From the NCBI GenBank assembly GCA_051155755.1, contig DAXETY010000092.1, positions 1 to 34,949 on the forward strand: DNA of 34,949 nt, read 5' to 3'. The stretch comes from DAXETY01 sp051155755 (lineage in GTDB: Bacteria; Desulfobacterota; Desulfobacteria; Desulfobacterales; SG8-13). Under the pieces are notes generated by a model. The model was not told where the DNA came from and did no database searches. It saw only the letters and a program-made list of their open reading frames with translations. Of the stretch, positions 1-8,383 are shown one piece after another. Position 1 is the stretch's first letter. Every line of letters begins with the position of its first letter. The position numbers and the translations under genes were made by a program.

Positions 1-137
1 GACTGCTCCCCCCGATCCACGTAATCACCGAGAAAAACCAGTCGGTCGGAGTTGAAATCCATTTCGATTCGGTTCAACAAATCCAGGAGCTTGTCGAAGC
101 GACCGTGAATATCTCCTACGGCATAAATGCGTTCCAT
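1..137 (-). CDS. PP1-like metallophosphoesterase (serine/threonine phosphatase type), N-terminal fragment
   Basis: The first 45 codons of a gene that runs off the left edge. The product starts MERIYAVGDIHG, and GDYVDRG follows near residues 37-43. These are the first two metal-binding motifs of the PPP/calcineurin-like phosphoesterase family, whose members remove phosphate from phosphoproteins or cleave diadenosine tetraphosphate. The catalytic GNHE motif would lie outside the window, so substrate class cannot be decided. The ATG at 137 is 21 nt downstream of the stop of the radical SAM gene on the same strand, suggesting cotranscription. Family assignment is firm; exact function is not. Confidence 0.85.
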   Translation of the reverse strand, partial: MERIYAVGDIHGRFDKLLDLLNRIEMDFNSDRLVFLGDYVDRGEQ

Positions 138-158
138 GATATTCCGTTTCGATTGGGT

Positions 159-1097
159 TCACCACAGACGGAACACCCGGCGGGGTCGGTCCAGGCGATG
201 AATTCCCGCCCGCCGTGCGGATTCCAGCGCGGCGTCGAATTCTTCGGGCGTCGGGTAATCTGCCAGCTCCGCAGTCTCGGCGGCGCGACCGCAGGGTCGG
301 TACTGGCGCATGATATTGACATAGGTTTCGGTGGAAATCTCGTTGGCGATGAACCGCATAATTTCAGAAGTGCCGGCCATCCCGTGCGGCATGACGAGGT
401 GGCGAACCAGAAGACCGCGGCGTGCAATGCCGTCTTCGTCGATCACCAGGTCTCCGACCTGTCGATGCATTTCCCGCAAAGCGCTGCGAGCCCTTTCCGG
501 ATAATCCGGTGCGTTGCAGGCGCTTCGGGCCACCTCCGAATCCCAGAACTTGAAATCCGGCATGTAGATGTCCACGATGCCCTCGAGCAGTCGCAGCGTT
601 TCAGCCTTGTCGTATCCGCCCGAATTGTAAACCAGCGGCAGCCGCAGTCCGGATTCGACAGCCGGTGGCAACGCCTCCAGGATCTGGGCCACCACGTGGG
701 ATGGTGTCACGAAATTGATGTTGTGGCACCCGTTTTTTTGCAGTTCCAGCATGACGGCCGCCAACTGTTCAGCGGTAACCGGGCGGCCCTCTCCGAGGTG
801 GCTGATTTCATAGTTCTGGCAGAATACGCACAACAGATTGCAATGGGTAAAAAAAATCGTTCCCGAGCCGCCGCTGCCCACCAGCGGCGATTCCTCTCCA
901 AAATGGGCATTGAAGCTCGAAACCCAGGCCTGCTCGGCAGTGTTGCACACGCCGGTTTCACCGGCAAGCCGGTCGACGCGGCATTCCCGCGGGCAAAGCG
1001 TGCAGCAGCGCAAGTTCTCCCGGGCTGCCTCCAGTCGCTTTTGGAGCTGCCCGCTGCGATGCAATTCCAGATAGGAAGGTTGTCGGGCGGCCATCAT
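159..1097 (-). CDS. PflX-type radical SAM protein (pyruvate formate-lyase activase-like)
   Basis: About 312 residues. An N-terminal Cys-rich segment (CTLCPRECRVDRLAGETGVC) precedes the radical SAM cluster motif CNLLCVFC, a CxxxCxxC arrangement, followed by QN. This matches the PflX branch (COG1313), which resembles pyruvate formate-lyase activating enzymes but has no settled substrate. The enzyme should bind a 4Fe-4S cluster and S-adenosylmethionine and generate a 5'-deoxyadenosyl radical; the extra cysteines may hold a second cluster. The reading frame extends to a TTG at 1106, but two adjacent ATGs at 1097 and 1094 are more likely starts. No partner glycyl-radical enzyme is nearby. It lies 37 nt downstream of the Fur-FeoA gene. 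Confidence 0.85.
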   Translation of the reverse strand: MMAARQPSYLELHRSGQLQKRLEAARENLRCCTLCPRECRVDRLAGETGVCNTAEQAWVSSFNAHFGEESPLVGSGGSGTIFFTHCNLLCVFCQNYEISHLGEGRPVTAEQLAAVMLELQKNGCHNINFVTPSHVVAQILEALPPAVESGLRLPLVYNSGGYDKAETLRLLEGIVDIYMPDFKFWDSEVARSACNAPDYPERARSALREMHRQVGDLVIDEDGIARRGLLVRHLVMPHGMAGTSEIMRFIANEISTETYVNIMRQYRPCGRAAETAELADYPTPEEFDAALESARRAGIHRLDRPRRVFRLW

Positions 1098-1134
1098 CGT
1101 CCCCAAACAGGCAGTGATCGGAATCGGCTGCGGC

Positions 1135-1815
1135 TTAATCCGGTTCGGCGTCTACCAGGATTTTTTCCGCCAATCCCCGGCCCAGTGCGTATCGTTTGAA
1201 ATCGGCCGCCACCACCACCTGGCCATTGTTCTGGTTGGTAATCACTTCGATGCGGTCGCCGATACGCAGTCCCATGGTTAACAACCGCATGCGGGCCCCG
1301 GGACCCCCGCGGATCTGGCGAATCACCAGGCGTTCGCCCGGTTTGGCATGATCCAGCGCAATCAGTTGCGTGCGCTGCTGCAGACAATCGGAGCAGATGC
1401 CATAGATCTCCATGCGGTGTTGCAGCATGTGAAATCCATGGTTGGAAGCAATTTTCTGCTGCAACGATTCCAGCGTTTTGTCAGTAAATTCAAAGATGCG
1501 TTTGCACCGTGTGCAGATCAAATGATCGTGATGCTGGCCCAGGTGCAGATGTTCGTAGCGGACCTGACCGTTGTCGAATCGGTTCTTGCTGGCGAATCCG
1601 TAGCGGCACATCAATTGCAAAGTTTCCCGCACGAATTCCGGAGGGTATTCCCGTCCCGCCGCTTTCATCAGCCGGATCAACTCGGTTTCGGTGACATGCT
1701 GTTCGGTCTGCAAAAAGGCTTCCAGGATGCGAAACCGATCGTCAATCCGGTCCACCAGCTCCTGCTCGAACAGCTTGCGGAACTGCTCTTTTTCCTGTTT
1801 GTGGATTTGCTGCAT
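1135..1815 (-). CDS. Fur-family metalloregulator fused to a C-terminal FeoA domain
   Basis: Predicted 226-residue regulator. Residues 15-148 form a Fur fold: winged helix (ILEAF...VTETELIRLM...), the His-rich metal segment YEHLHLGQHHDHLIC, and two CxxC pairs (C101/C104, C141/C144) that would hold structural zinc. Residues 152-222 match the FeoA SH3-like domain (PGERLVIRQI, RLLTMGLRIGDRIEV, ALGRGLAEKILV). Fur proteins repress iron, zinc or peroxide genes when metal-loaded. A FeoA-like tail is usual in DtxR regulators rather than Fur, so this is an unusual hybrid. The frame stays open upstream to a TTG at 1899; the ATG at 1815 is preferred, though its ribosome-binding site is weak. The metal sensed cannot be told. 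Confidence 0.85.
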   Translation of the reverse strand: MQQIHKQEKEQFRKLFEQELVDRIDDRFRILEAFLQTEQHVTETELIRLMKAAGREYPPEFVRETLQLMCRYGFASKNRFDNGQVRYEHLHLGQHHDHLICTRCKRIFEFTDKTLESLQQKIASNHGFHMLQHRMEIYGICSDCLQQRTQLIALDHAKPGERLVIRQIRGGPGARMRLLTMGLRIGDRIEVITNQNNGQVVVAADFKRYALGRGLAEKILVDAEPD

Positions 1816-1935
1816 AAACGGCGTCCATCGATAATTGGATGGATTCGTAACTTTTTTCCGACCGCGCACTCGGGCGGAGCTTCTTTGTAAGAAAAGCAAC
1901 CGAACCGGCCGAAAGCGCTTTTTACGAAACCCGAA

Positions 1936-2184
1936 TTATTTGCTCGGACCCGGGATTTCCAGGGTACTGCAGCTACCCCCGGAACAGGTCCGGGTTTCGG
2001 TCTTGGTTTTCTGACCGGCACTGCCGCCGACACCCATGGCGTAGCTGGTGCAGCTGAGAACGCGTTCGAATTCTTCCGCGCCGCAATGCGGACAACGCAT
2101 CTCCACGTCTTTTTTCTCCTGGCTCATCACCAGAATCTCGAAGCACTCGTTACAGCTTCGGCACTTGAACTCGTATATCGGCAT
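1936..2184 (-). CDS. FmdB-family zinc ribbon protein
   Basis: An 82-residue protein starting MPIYEFKC. It has two cysteine pairs, CRSC and CPHC, around a short linker: the one-ribbon fold of the FmdB/CxxC_CxxC_SSSS family named after a putative regulator of formamidase in Methylophilus. Biochemical role is not established for most members. The C-terminus has two more cysteines (CSGGSC). The start at 2184 is supported by AGGAAACG just upstream. It is first in a leftward unit with the Fur-FeoA gene and has a clear promoter at 2281-2309, so it may share metal control with its neighbour (inference). Confidence 0.85.
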   Translation of the reverse strand: MPIYEFKCRSCNECFEILVMSQEKKDVEMRCPHCGAEEFERVLSCTSYAMGVGGSAGQKTKTETRTCSGGSCSTLEIPGPSK

Positions 2185-2280
2185 CTCGTTTCCTAACGGT
2201 TCAAAGGGTTCACGGGATCCGGAATCGGACACTGAATCGTGCCGTTCAGCCGGTATGGACAGGCACGAGTTAAAACGAAA

Positions 2281-2309
2281 AGATTAGGTGATTCCGGCGC
2301 GATTGTCAA
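2281..2309 (-). promoter_or_regulatory. sigma70-type promoter for fmdB/fur-feoA unit
   Basis: Reading leftward, TTGACA (2309-2304), a 17-nt spacer and TAATCT (2286-2281). The -35 is perfect and the -10 is good. Transcription would begin near 2274, giving a leader of about 90 nt before fmdB. Confidence 0.6.
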
Positions 2310-2331
2310 GAAAGCGATCTCCGGATCCGGA

Positions 2332-4032
2332 TCAGGAACCCTGCAGCAGCTCCCGCGCATGCTTCAAGGTCGTAGGAGTGATGTCGACACCGCCCAGCAT
2401 TCGGGCCAGCTCTTCGATGCGGCCGCGCTCATCCAGCAGCGTGATGGTCGTTCGCGTCCGGCCCGATTGAATGTCCTTGGCAATGCGATAATGGTGGCGG
2501 CCGAACCTGGCAATCTGAGGCAGGTGCGTAATGCAAACCACTTGATGATGTCCGGCCAGTTCGGCCAGTTTGCGGCCCACCACCTCGGCCGTACCACCGC
2601 CGATGCCGGCATCGACCTCGTCGAATATGACGGTTTCCACCGAGTCGGTTTCCGCCAGAATCGCCTTGATTGCCAGCACCACCCGGGAGAGCTCCCCTCC
2701 GGAAGCAATGGATGCCAGCGGTTTTAAATCTTCGCCGACGTTTGGAGCGATTCGGAAGCGGGCCCGGTCCACGCCCGCGGCGGTGAGCAGAGCGCCGTTG
2801 CAGGTCAAAAGCGCCGGAGTGTCCGACGCCGCAGCGACGGGTCTTACCATGACCTCGAAACGCGTTTGCGGCATGTTCAAATCGGCCAGTTCGGCGGCGA
2901 TTTCCTCGGCCAGCTTTCCGGCCGTTTTCCGGCGCTGTTGAGAGAGACGAACCGCCCGGTCTTTGAGTGTCTCGGCCAACGATGCCAGCTGCTTTTCCAC
3001 GGCAGCGATTTCTGCGTCGAGAGTTTCCACGGAGGACAGCTCCGCTTCCACCGAGCGCAGATGTTCGTGCACGGCCTCGAGGGATCCGCCGTATTTACGC
3101 TTGAGTTTGTTGACGGCATCCAGCCGTTCCTCCACCGCCTCCAGGTGTTGTTCGTCCATCTCGATTTGCTGCATGTAGGCCCGCAGGTCGGCCGCCAGGT
3201 CCTCGAGCTGAAACACCATGTCCTGAAGACGGCGGGCCGGTTCGCCGAGCGCCGCATCCAGCCCGCCGGCTTTTTCCAGGCCCCGGGCGGTTTCTCCCAG
3301 CCGTTCGAAAGCCGAACCCTCCCGACTGTATATGGTATCCAGCGCGGTATAGACCGTCTGCAAGAGAAACTCGCCGTTTTTCAAGCGAAGGCGTTCTTCT
3401 TCCAACCGGCGGTCTTCTTCGGGCTTCAGCTGCGCCGCTTCGATTTCCTGCTGCTGGAACCGGAGCAGTTCCAGACGCTCGTTGCGGTTGCGCCGGCCGT
3501 TCAGCAAACGGTCACGTTTATCCAGCAGCGGCAGCAGCTGCGAATACAGTTTTTCCACTTCGGCCCGCAGGGAAAGCAGTCCGCCGAACTGATCCAGGAT
3601 CCACAAGTGCTGTTCTTCGCGCAAGAGTGTCTGGTGCGCATGCTGACTGGAGATACTGGCCAGCGTTTCGGTGATTTCGTTGAGAATCTGGACGGTGGCC
3701 AGGTTCCCATTGATGTAGATCCGGTTGGCCCCGCCCCGGGAAATCAAGCGCCGCACCAGCAACCCCTCCCCGGGGTCGTAGCCGAGCCGCTTCATGGTGC
3801 GGGCCACAACGGTTTCAGGGCCGATTTCGAAAAACGCCTCCAACTGCGCATTTTCGCTGCCGCTGCGAATCAACTCCACCGACGCCCGGCTGCCCAGCAA
3901 CAGATTGACGGCATTGATCAGAACCGATTTGCCGGCCCCGGTTTCACCGCTGAGCACGCTCAAACCCGGAGGGAATTCGAGGGCCAAGTCGTCGATGATG
4001 GCAAAATTGCGTATGCTAAGATCGCGCAGCAT
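2332..4032 (-). CDS. recN: DNA repair protein RecN
   Basis: A 566-residue SMC-like ATPase, close to the usual RecN length. The Walker A GETGAGKS is at residues 29-36, preceded by the typical N-terminus MLRDLSIRNFAIIDDL. The middle is long alpha-helical coiled coil. The C-terminal half has the ABC signature SGGELSRVVLAIKAIL and Walker B VIFDEVDAGIGG, then the THLPQIA switch segment. RecN gathers and holds broken DNA ends during double-strand break repair with RecA. The frame is open further upstream, but the conserved start is the ATG at 4032. Divergent from rdgB. No SOS box was identified in the shared intergenic region by eye. Confidence 0.96.
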   Translation of the reverse strand: MLRDLSIRNFAIIDDLALEFPPGLSVLSGETGAGKSVLINAVNLLLGSRASVELIRSGSENAQLEAFFEIGPETVVARTMKRLGYDPGEGLLVRRLISRGGANRIYINGNLATVQILNEITETLASISSQHAHQTLLREEQHLWILDQFGGLLSLRAEVEKLYSQLLPLLDKRDRLLNGRRNRNERLELLRFQQQEIEAAQLKPEEDRRLEEERLRLKNGEFLLQTVYTALDTIYSREGSAFERLGETARGLEKAGGLDAALGEPARRLQDMVFQLEDLAADLRAYMQQIEMDEQHLEAVEERLDAVNKLKRKYGGSLEAVHEHLRSVEAELSSVETLDAEIAAVEKQLASLAETLKDRAVRLSQQRRKTAGKLAEEIAAELADLNMPQTRFEVMVRPVAAASDTPALLTCNGALLTAAGVDRARFRIAPNVGEDLKPLASIASGGELSRVVLAIKAILAETDSVETVIFDEVDAGIGGGTAEVVGRKLAELAGHHQVVCITHLPQIARFGRHHYRIAKDIQSGRTRTTITLLDERGRIEELARMLGGVDITPTTLKHARELLQGS

Positions 4033-4128
4033 GGGTGATCGGTGGATTTTGAATTCATGTTCACAAACCGTCCATGCAGACGGCCGGCCGCTCCTTGCCG
4101 GTGGAATCCACGGCCTGGATCGCAGCCG

Positions 4129-4157
4129 GTTATCGCACAGCCGCAGCGGTTTGTAAA
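4129..4157 (-). promoter_or_regulatory. probable recN promoter
   Basis: Reading leftward, TTTACA (4157-4152), 17-nt spacer, GATAAC (4134-4129). Transcription would start near 4122, about 90 nt before the recN start codon. The -10 is only a partial match. Confidence 0.4.
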
Positions 4158-4216
4158 GGACCCGCAGCGGCGGCCGACCCGCCGTCAAGGGTTTGGAACC
4201 GAAGGCCAAAACATAC

Positions 4217-4245
4217 TTTACAAGTTTACCCCCCTGAACTATAGT
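4217..4245 (+). promoter_or_regulatory. probable rdgB promoter
   Basis: TTTACA (4217-4222), 17-nt spacer, TATAGT (4240-4245). The predicted start near 4252 gives a leader of about 19 nt before the rdgB ATG at 4271. Both hexamers match consensus at five of six positions. Confidence 0.6.
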
Positions 4246-4270
4246 TTCCGCATTAACTGCCGGGGACATT

Positions 4271-4936
4271 ATGCAAGAAGAAGAAGAAGTAACGCTGGTG
4301 CTGGCCACACGGAATCGGGGCAAAAGCGCAGAGATCCGCCACCTGCTGGAGGGCTTCCCGGTTACCATCAAAAACCTGCAGGATTTCGGCCCTATACCCG
4401 AAGTCGTCGAAGACGGTGAGACATTCGAAGAAAACGCCTACAAAAAGGCGAGTTTCACCGCACGGGTGCTCGGCCTGCCGGCGATGGCCGACGATTCCGG
4501 CTTGGTGGTCCCTGCCTTGAACGGAGCTCCCGGTGTTCACTCGGCCCGATATGCCGGCGAGGGGGCCTCCGACGGGCAACGCTGTGCCCGACTCCTGACA
4601 GAAATGCAAGGCCGCTCCGATCGCCGGGCCGCATTCGAATGCGTGATCTCCGTGGCGGTACCCACCGGGCCGGCGCTCACTTACGAAGCCCGCTGTGAAG
4701 GCCGGATCACCCAACGCAGCATTGGAACCAACGGTTTCGGTTACGATCCGGTTTTCTATTATCCCCCCCTGAATCAGACGTTCGCCCAACTCACCCGCGA
4801 AGAAAAAAACCGCGTCAGCCACCGCGGAAAAGCACTGCAGGAGCTCAAAAGCGAATTCGACAAGGTGCTGATCTGGATCCGGCAGCACATGTCGCCGCCC
4901 GAACGATTTCCCTGCCGGGATCCGGACGGCGCCTGA
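4271..4936 (+). CDS. rdgB: XTP/dITP diphosphatase (RdgB/HAM1 family)
   Basis: A 221-residue house-cleaning enzyme that hydrolyses dITP, XTP and related non-canonical purine nucleotides to monophosphates, keeping them out of DNA. Visible family motifs are LATRNRGKSAEI near the N-terminus, the catalytic MADDSGL block around residues 72-78, GTNGFGYDPVF and SHRGKAL near the end. Length is slightly above the usual 195-205 because of a short acidic start (MQEEEEV) and a Pro/Arg-rich tail. It has its own promoter at 4217-4245. Confidence 0.95.
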   Translation: MQEEEEVTLVLATRNRGKSAEIRHLLEGFPVTIKNLQDFGPIPEVVEDGETFEENAYKKASFTARVLGLPAMADDSGLVVPALNGAPGVHSARYAGEGASDGQRCARLLTEMQGRSDRRAAFECVISVAVPTGPALTYEARCEGRITQRSIGTNGFGYDPVFYYPPLNQTFAQLTREEKNRVSHRGKALQELKSEFDKVLIWIRQHMSPPERFPCRDPDGA

Positions 4937-5053
4937 ATACGACTTGAAGGCCGCCGCGGCGCGGAAAAATTCCCACGTGCCGGGCAGGGATTTTTTCGGA
5001 TTTTCAAACCGGAGTGCTTCATTGATTCAAATACAGGTGAGGGGAGTCTTGAC

Positions 5054-7024
5054 ATGATGAAGCCAAGGACAGGTGTGGACATCGTCGTGGAGATCGGCGG
5101 GATCCACACGCTGCAGGAGGCCGTGCGGCTGTTTGAAAAAAAGATGGACGGCGAGCACCTGGGACGGATGAAAGGAATCCGCAACGCGGAGGTGACCTTA
5201 AAGATCGCCAATGCGATCGCGATATGCGATCCGGACCGGGTCCATATCAATACCGGGGCGGAAGAAGACCGCGATTTCATCCGGCGGCTGGCCCTGGAGA
5301 AGGGCGAAGAGTGTCCGCTGCCCTTGAAAGGACACACGATCCACTTCGATCTCAAAGAAGAGCAGGGGCGGATCATCGATCGCACCTTTTACATCGCCAA
5401 CCCCGACGATCTGGTCAACTCGCTGGCCAATCGCATCGATCGGGCCGAGGCCCTGGAAGATGTCCGGGACAAGATGGGCGCCATTATGGCCGGCAAGACC
5501 ATGATCGTGGGCTTCTACATGCGCGGTCCTGTCGGTGCGCCGGTCTCCGACCCGGCCCTGGAGATCACCAGCTCGGCCTACGTGGCCCACAGTGCCGAAA
5601 TTCTCTACCGCAACGCTTACCCGGCTTTCGACCGGGAAGTGGAAAAGCGCGGCCATTTTTACACCAACATTCACAGCGAAGGACTCAATCGCAGCGAGGA
5701 CCTGCCGAATGCCCGGGTCTACATGGACCGCAGCTACCAGACCACCTTCAGTTTCAATTGCACTTACGCCGGCAACACGCTGCTGCTCAAAAAAGGCAAT
5801 CACCGCTTTTCCGTCGACCGTGCGGTTTACCTCAACCGGGGCAAAGAACTGGCCGAACACATGTTTATTACCGGCATCGACGGTCCCGGCGGCCGGATCA
5901 CCTGGGTGGCCGGCGCCGCTCCCAGCGGCTGCGGCAAGACCACCACGGCCATGGCCGGCAATCATTTCGTCGGCGACGACCTGGCCCAGATGTGGATCGC
6001 CGCCGACGGCACGGTGCGATCGGTCAATCCGGAGTGCGGTATTTTCGGCATCGTCGAGGACGTCAACTGGGATGGAGATCCCAAGCTGATGGAATGCCTG
6101 CGCAATCCCGGCACGGAGGTGATCTGGTCCAATGTGCTGATCGATGAAAACAATGTGCCCCAGTGGACCGGCAACGGCGAAGACCCGCGCAAAGGGGTCA
6201 ATTTCCAGGGTCCCTGGGAAAAGGGAATGACCGACAAAAACGGAAAGCCGATCCCCCCCTCCCATCCCAATGCCCGCTGCACCCTGTCTTCCTCCGCACT
6301 GGCCAATTATTCAAAAGCAGCTGAAGATCCCGCCGGAGTGGAAACCCGGGTGATCACCTACAGCGGTCGCGACAGCGATACAATGCCGCCGGTATGGGTG
6401 GCCAAAAATCCCGAAGAAGGTGTGGTCATCGGTGCCTGCATTGTCTCGGCCGCCACCGCCACCGAGGTGGGTGCCGTCGGTGTGCGCCGCCAGCCCTGGG
6501 CCAATGCCCCTTTTATCCCCGGCTCCCTGGGCGACTACATGGCGGCGCAGTTCGAATTCTTTTCAAGTCGCGCCATCGCCGACGATCGACGGCCGATTCT
6601 CGCCGGTTTGAATTATTTTCTCACCGATGAGGCCCGGGGAGGCACCCGTCGAAAGCTGCTGGGAGAAAAGCGCGACGTGAAAGTCTGGCTCGGCTGGCTC
6701 GAGCGCCGGACCCACGGGGACGTACCGGCCATTGCCACGCCCATCGGATATTTACCGCGGTTCGAAGATCTCCGGCGACTTTTCAAAGAAATCATCGACA
6801 AAGAATACCCGCAAACACTCTACAAAAAGCAATTCTCTCTATATATCGACAACATCGTCAAACGCATCGATCTGCAGCTGGAAGCTTACGGCAGGGAAGA
6901 AAAGATTCCCGAGAGAATTTTTGAGATCCTCAAACGCCAGCACCGCGAGCTGACGGCACTGAAAGAAACATACGGCCCCGTCGTAGCGCCCGATGACCTC
7001 GACAACCATCCGGCGGCCCACTGA
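5054..7024 (+). CDS. pckG: Phosphoenolpyruvate carboxykinase, GTP-type family (divergent)
   Basis: A 656-residue enzyme assigned to the GTP-dependent PEPCK family, which converts oxaloacetate and GTP to PEP, CO2 and GDP in the first committed step of gluconeogenesis. The nucleotide-binding P-loop APSGCGKTTTAM is at about residues 289-300, with the hyper-reactive cysteine in the loop as in GTP enzymes. Further support comes from VNPECGIFG, EVIWSNVLID, NARCTLS and the FIPGSLGDYMAAQFEF region. It is about 40 residues longer than typical GTP-PEPCKs and diverges at several standard blocks. A strong ribosome-binding site (GAGGGGAG) precedes two possible ATGs, 5054 and 5057. An AmpG-like transporter follows 11 nt later. 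Nucleotide specificity is inferred from family. Confidence 0.88.
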   Translation: MMKPRTGVDIVVEIGGIHTLQEAVRLFEKKMDGEHLGRMKGIRNAEVTLKIANAIAICDPDRVHINTGAEEDRDFIRRLALEKGEECPLPLKGHTIHFDLKEEQGRIIDRTFYIANPDDLVNSLANRIDRAEALEDVRDKMGAIMAGKTMIVGFYMRGPVGAPVSDPALEITSSAYVAHSAEILYRNAYPAFDREVEKRGHFYTNIHSEGLNRSEDLPNARVYMDRSYQTTFSFNCTYAGNTLLLKKGNHRFSVDRAVYLNRGKELAEHMFITGIDGPGGRITWVAGAAPSGCGKTTTAMAGNHFVGDDLAQMWIAADGTVRSVNPECGIFGIVEDVNWDGDPKLMECLRNPGTEVIWSNVLIDENNVPQWTGNGEDPRKGVNFQGPWEKGMTDKNGKPIPPSHPNARCTLSSSALANYSKAAEDPAGVETRVITYSGRDSDTMPPVWVAKNPEEGVVIGACIVSAATATEVGAVGVRRQPWANAPFIPGSLGDYMAAQFEFFSSRAIADDRRPILAGLNYFLTDEARGGTRRKLLGEKRDVKVWLGWLERRTHGDVPAIATPIGYLPRFEDLRRLFKEIIDKEYPQTLYKKQFSLYIDNIVKRIDLQLEAYGREEKIPERIFEILKRQHRELTALKETYGPVVAPDDLDNHPAAH

Positions 7025-7035
7025 TTTATCACCGC

Positions 7036-8322
7036 GTGGGGGAGCACCTGGGACGAAAATCCGACGCCGAACCCGGCGATCATGTCGCGAAGATACCGTT
7101 TTTCCGCACGATTTTTTCCGGGCGCATGCTGGTGGCCCTGCTCATGGGCTTTGCCTGCGGCCTGCCGCGGCTTCTCACCGTCAGCCTCCTGCAGGCCTGG
7201 ATGAAAGAGGAAGGCGTCGATCTGGCGGTCATCGGCTTGATGGCCCTGGTGGGACTGCCGTATTCAATGAAATTCCTCTGGGCGCCGCTGCTGGACCGCT
7301 ATACGCCGTCGTTTCTCGGACGCCGCCGCGGCTGGCTGCTGACGGCCCAGCTGGCACTGGCGGCCGCCATTGCCATTCTCGGCCTTACCGATCCCTCCCG
7401 CAGCCCGGCATCGGTCGCCCTGGCCGCGCTTCTGGTGACCTTCTTCAGCGCCAGCCAGGACATCGTCGTCGATGCCTACCGCCGGGAAGACCTGTCCGAT
7501 GCCGAACTGGGACTGGGCACGTCCCTTTACATCAACGGCTACCGGGTGGGCATGCTGCTGGCTTCCGGCGGTGGATTGATCCTGGCCGACCATTTTAGCT
7601 TTGCCGGCGTGTACCTGATCATGGCCGGCTGCATGGCTCCGGGCATCCTGACAACCTTGCTGGCTTCCGAACCGCCGACCCCGGCCGGCACCCCGAAAAC
7701 CCTCAAAGAAGCGGTGGTTGACCCGATCCTGGATTATTTCAGCCGCAGCGGTGCGGTGTGGATCCTGGCATTCATCCTTTTTTACAAGATCGGCGACACG
7801 ATGGCCAGTGCCATGACCACCCCTTTTTACCTGGACATCGGTTTTACCAAAACCGAGATCGGCGCTGTGGTCAAACTCTTCGGTTTCTGGGCCACCATCG
7901 GCGGCGGGCTTGCCGGGGGCATTGCCATGATCCGACTCGGCATTCGCCGCAGCCTCTGGGTATTCGGCGTACTTCAGGCCCTTTCTACGGCCGGATTTGC
8001 CGTTCTGGCAACCACCGGCCCCCGGTTGACCCTGCTGGCCGGAGTAATCGCATTTGAAAACCTCAGCGCCGGAATGGGAACCGCGGCCTATGCGGCTTTT
8101 ATGGCCAGCATCACCAACAAACGCTTTACCGCCACCCAGTATGCCCTGCTCACAAGCGTGATGGGCGTGCCGCAGGTGCTGGCTGCAGCACCCACCGGCG
8201 TTCTGGCCAAACAAATGGGTTGGGCACCGTTTTTTATCTTCTGCACCCTGATGGCGATACCGGGCCTGTTGTTGCTGCTGAAGTTCGCACCCTGGCGTTC
8301 CCGGCCGGCCAGCGGGTCCTGA
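7036..8322 (+). CDS. AmpG-like MFS transporter (muropeptide permease family)
   Basis: A 428-residue, very hydrophobic protein with about 12 membrane segments. The N-terminal block GFACGLPRLLTVSLLQAWMK and the LPYSMKFLWAPLLDRY motif after the second helix are typical of AmpG/acetyl-CoA transporter-like MFS proteins; AmpG imports anhydro-muropeptides for cell-wall recycling. A cytoplasmic LGRRRGW loop and SASQDIVVDAYRRE also fit. The start is a GTG at 7036, 11 nt after the PEP carboxykinase stop; the next in-frame Met is at 7126 inside the first conserved block. Translational linkage with the carboxykinase is likely but gives no functional clue. Substrate is uncertain. Confidence 0.85.
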   Translation: MGEHLGRKSDAEPGDHVAKIPFFRTIFSGRMLVALLMGFACGLPRLLTVSLLQAWMKEEGVDLAVIGLMALVGLPYSMKFLWAPLLDRYTPSFLGRRRGWLLTAQLALAAAIAILGLTDPSRSPASVALAALLVTFFSASQDIVVDAYRREDLSDAELGLGTSLYINGYRVGMLLASGGGLILADHFSFAGVYLIMAGCMAPGILTTLLASEPPTPAGTPKTLKEAVVDPILDYFSRSGAVWILAFILFYKIGDTMASAMTTPFYLDIGFTKTEIGAVVKLFGFWATIGGGLAGGIAMIRLGIRRSLWVFGVLQALSTAGFAVLATTGPRLTLLAGVIAFENLSAGMGTAAYAAFMASITNKRFTATQYALLTSVMGVPQVLAAAPTGVLAKQMGWAPFFIFCTLMAIPGLLLLLKFAPWRSRPASGS

Positions 8323-8383
8323 TTGTCAGGAAAAATGCCGACCGGACGGTTTCCGAAGGCCGGATTTTGGATTATATTCGCCT

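Noticed and set aside
1816..1899. N-terminal extension of the Fur-FeoA protein from a TTG at 1899
   Set aside because: The added 28 residues are basic and unconserved-looking, TTG is a poor start, and the Fur fold begins after the ATG at 1815.
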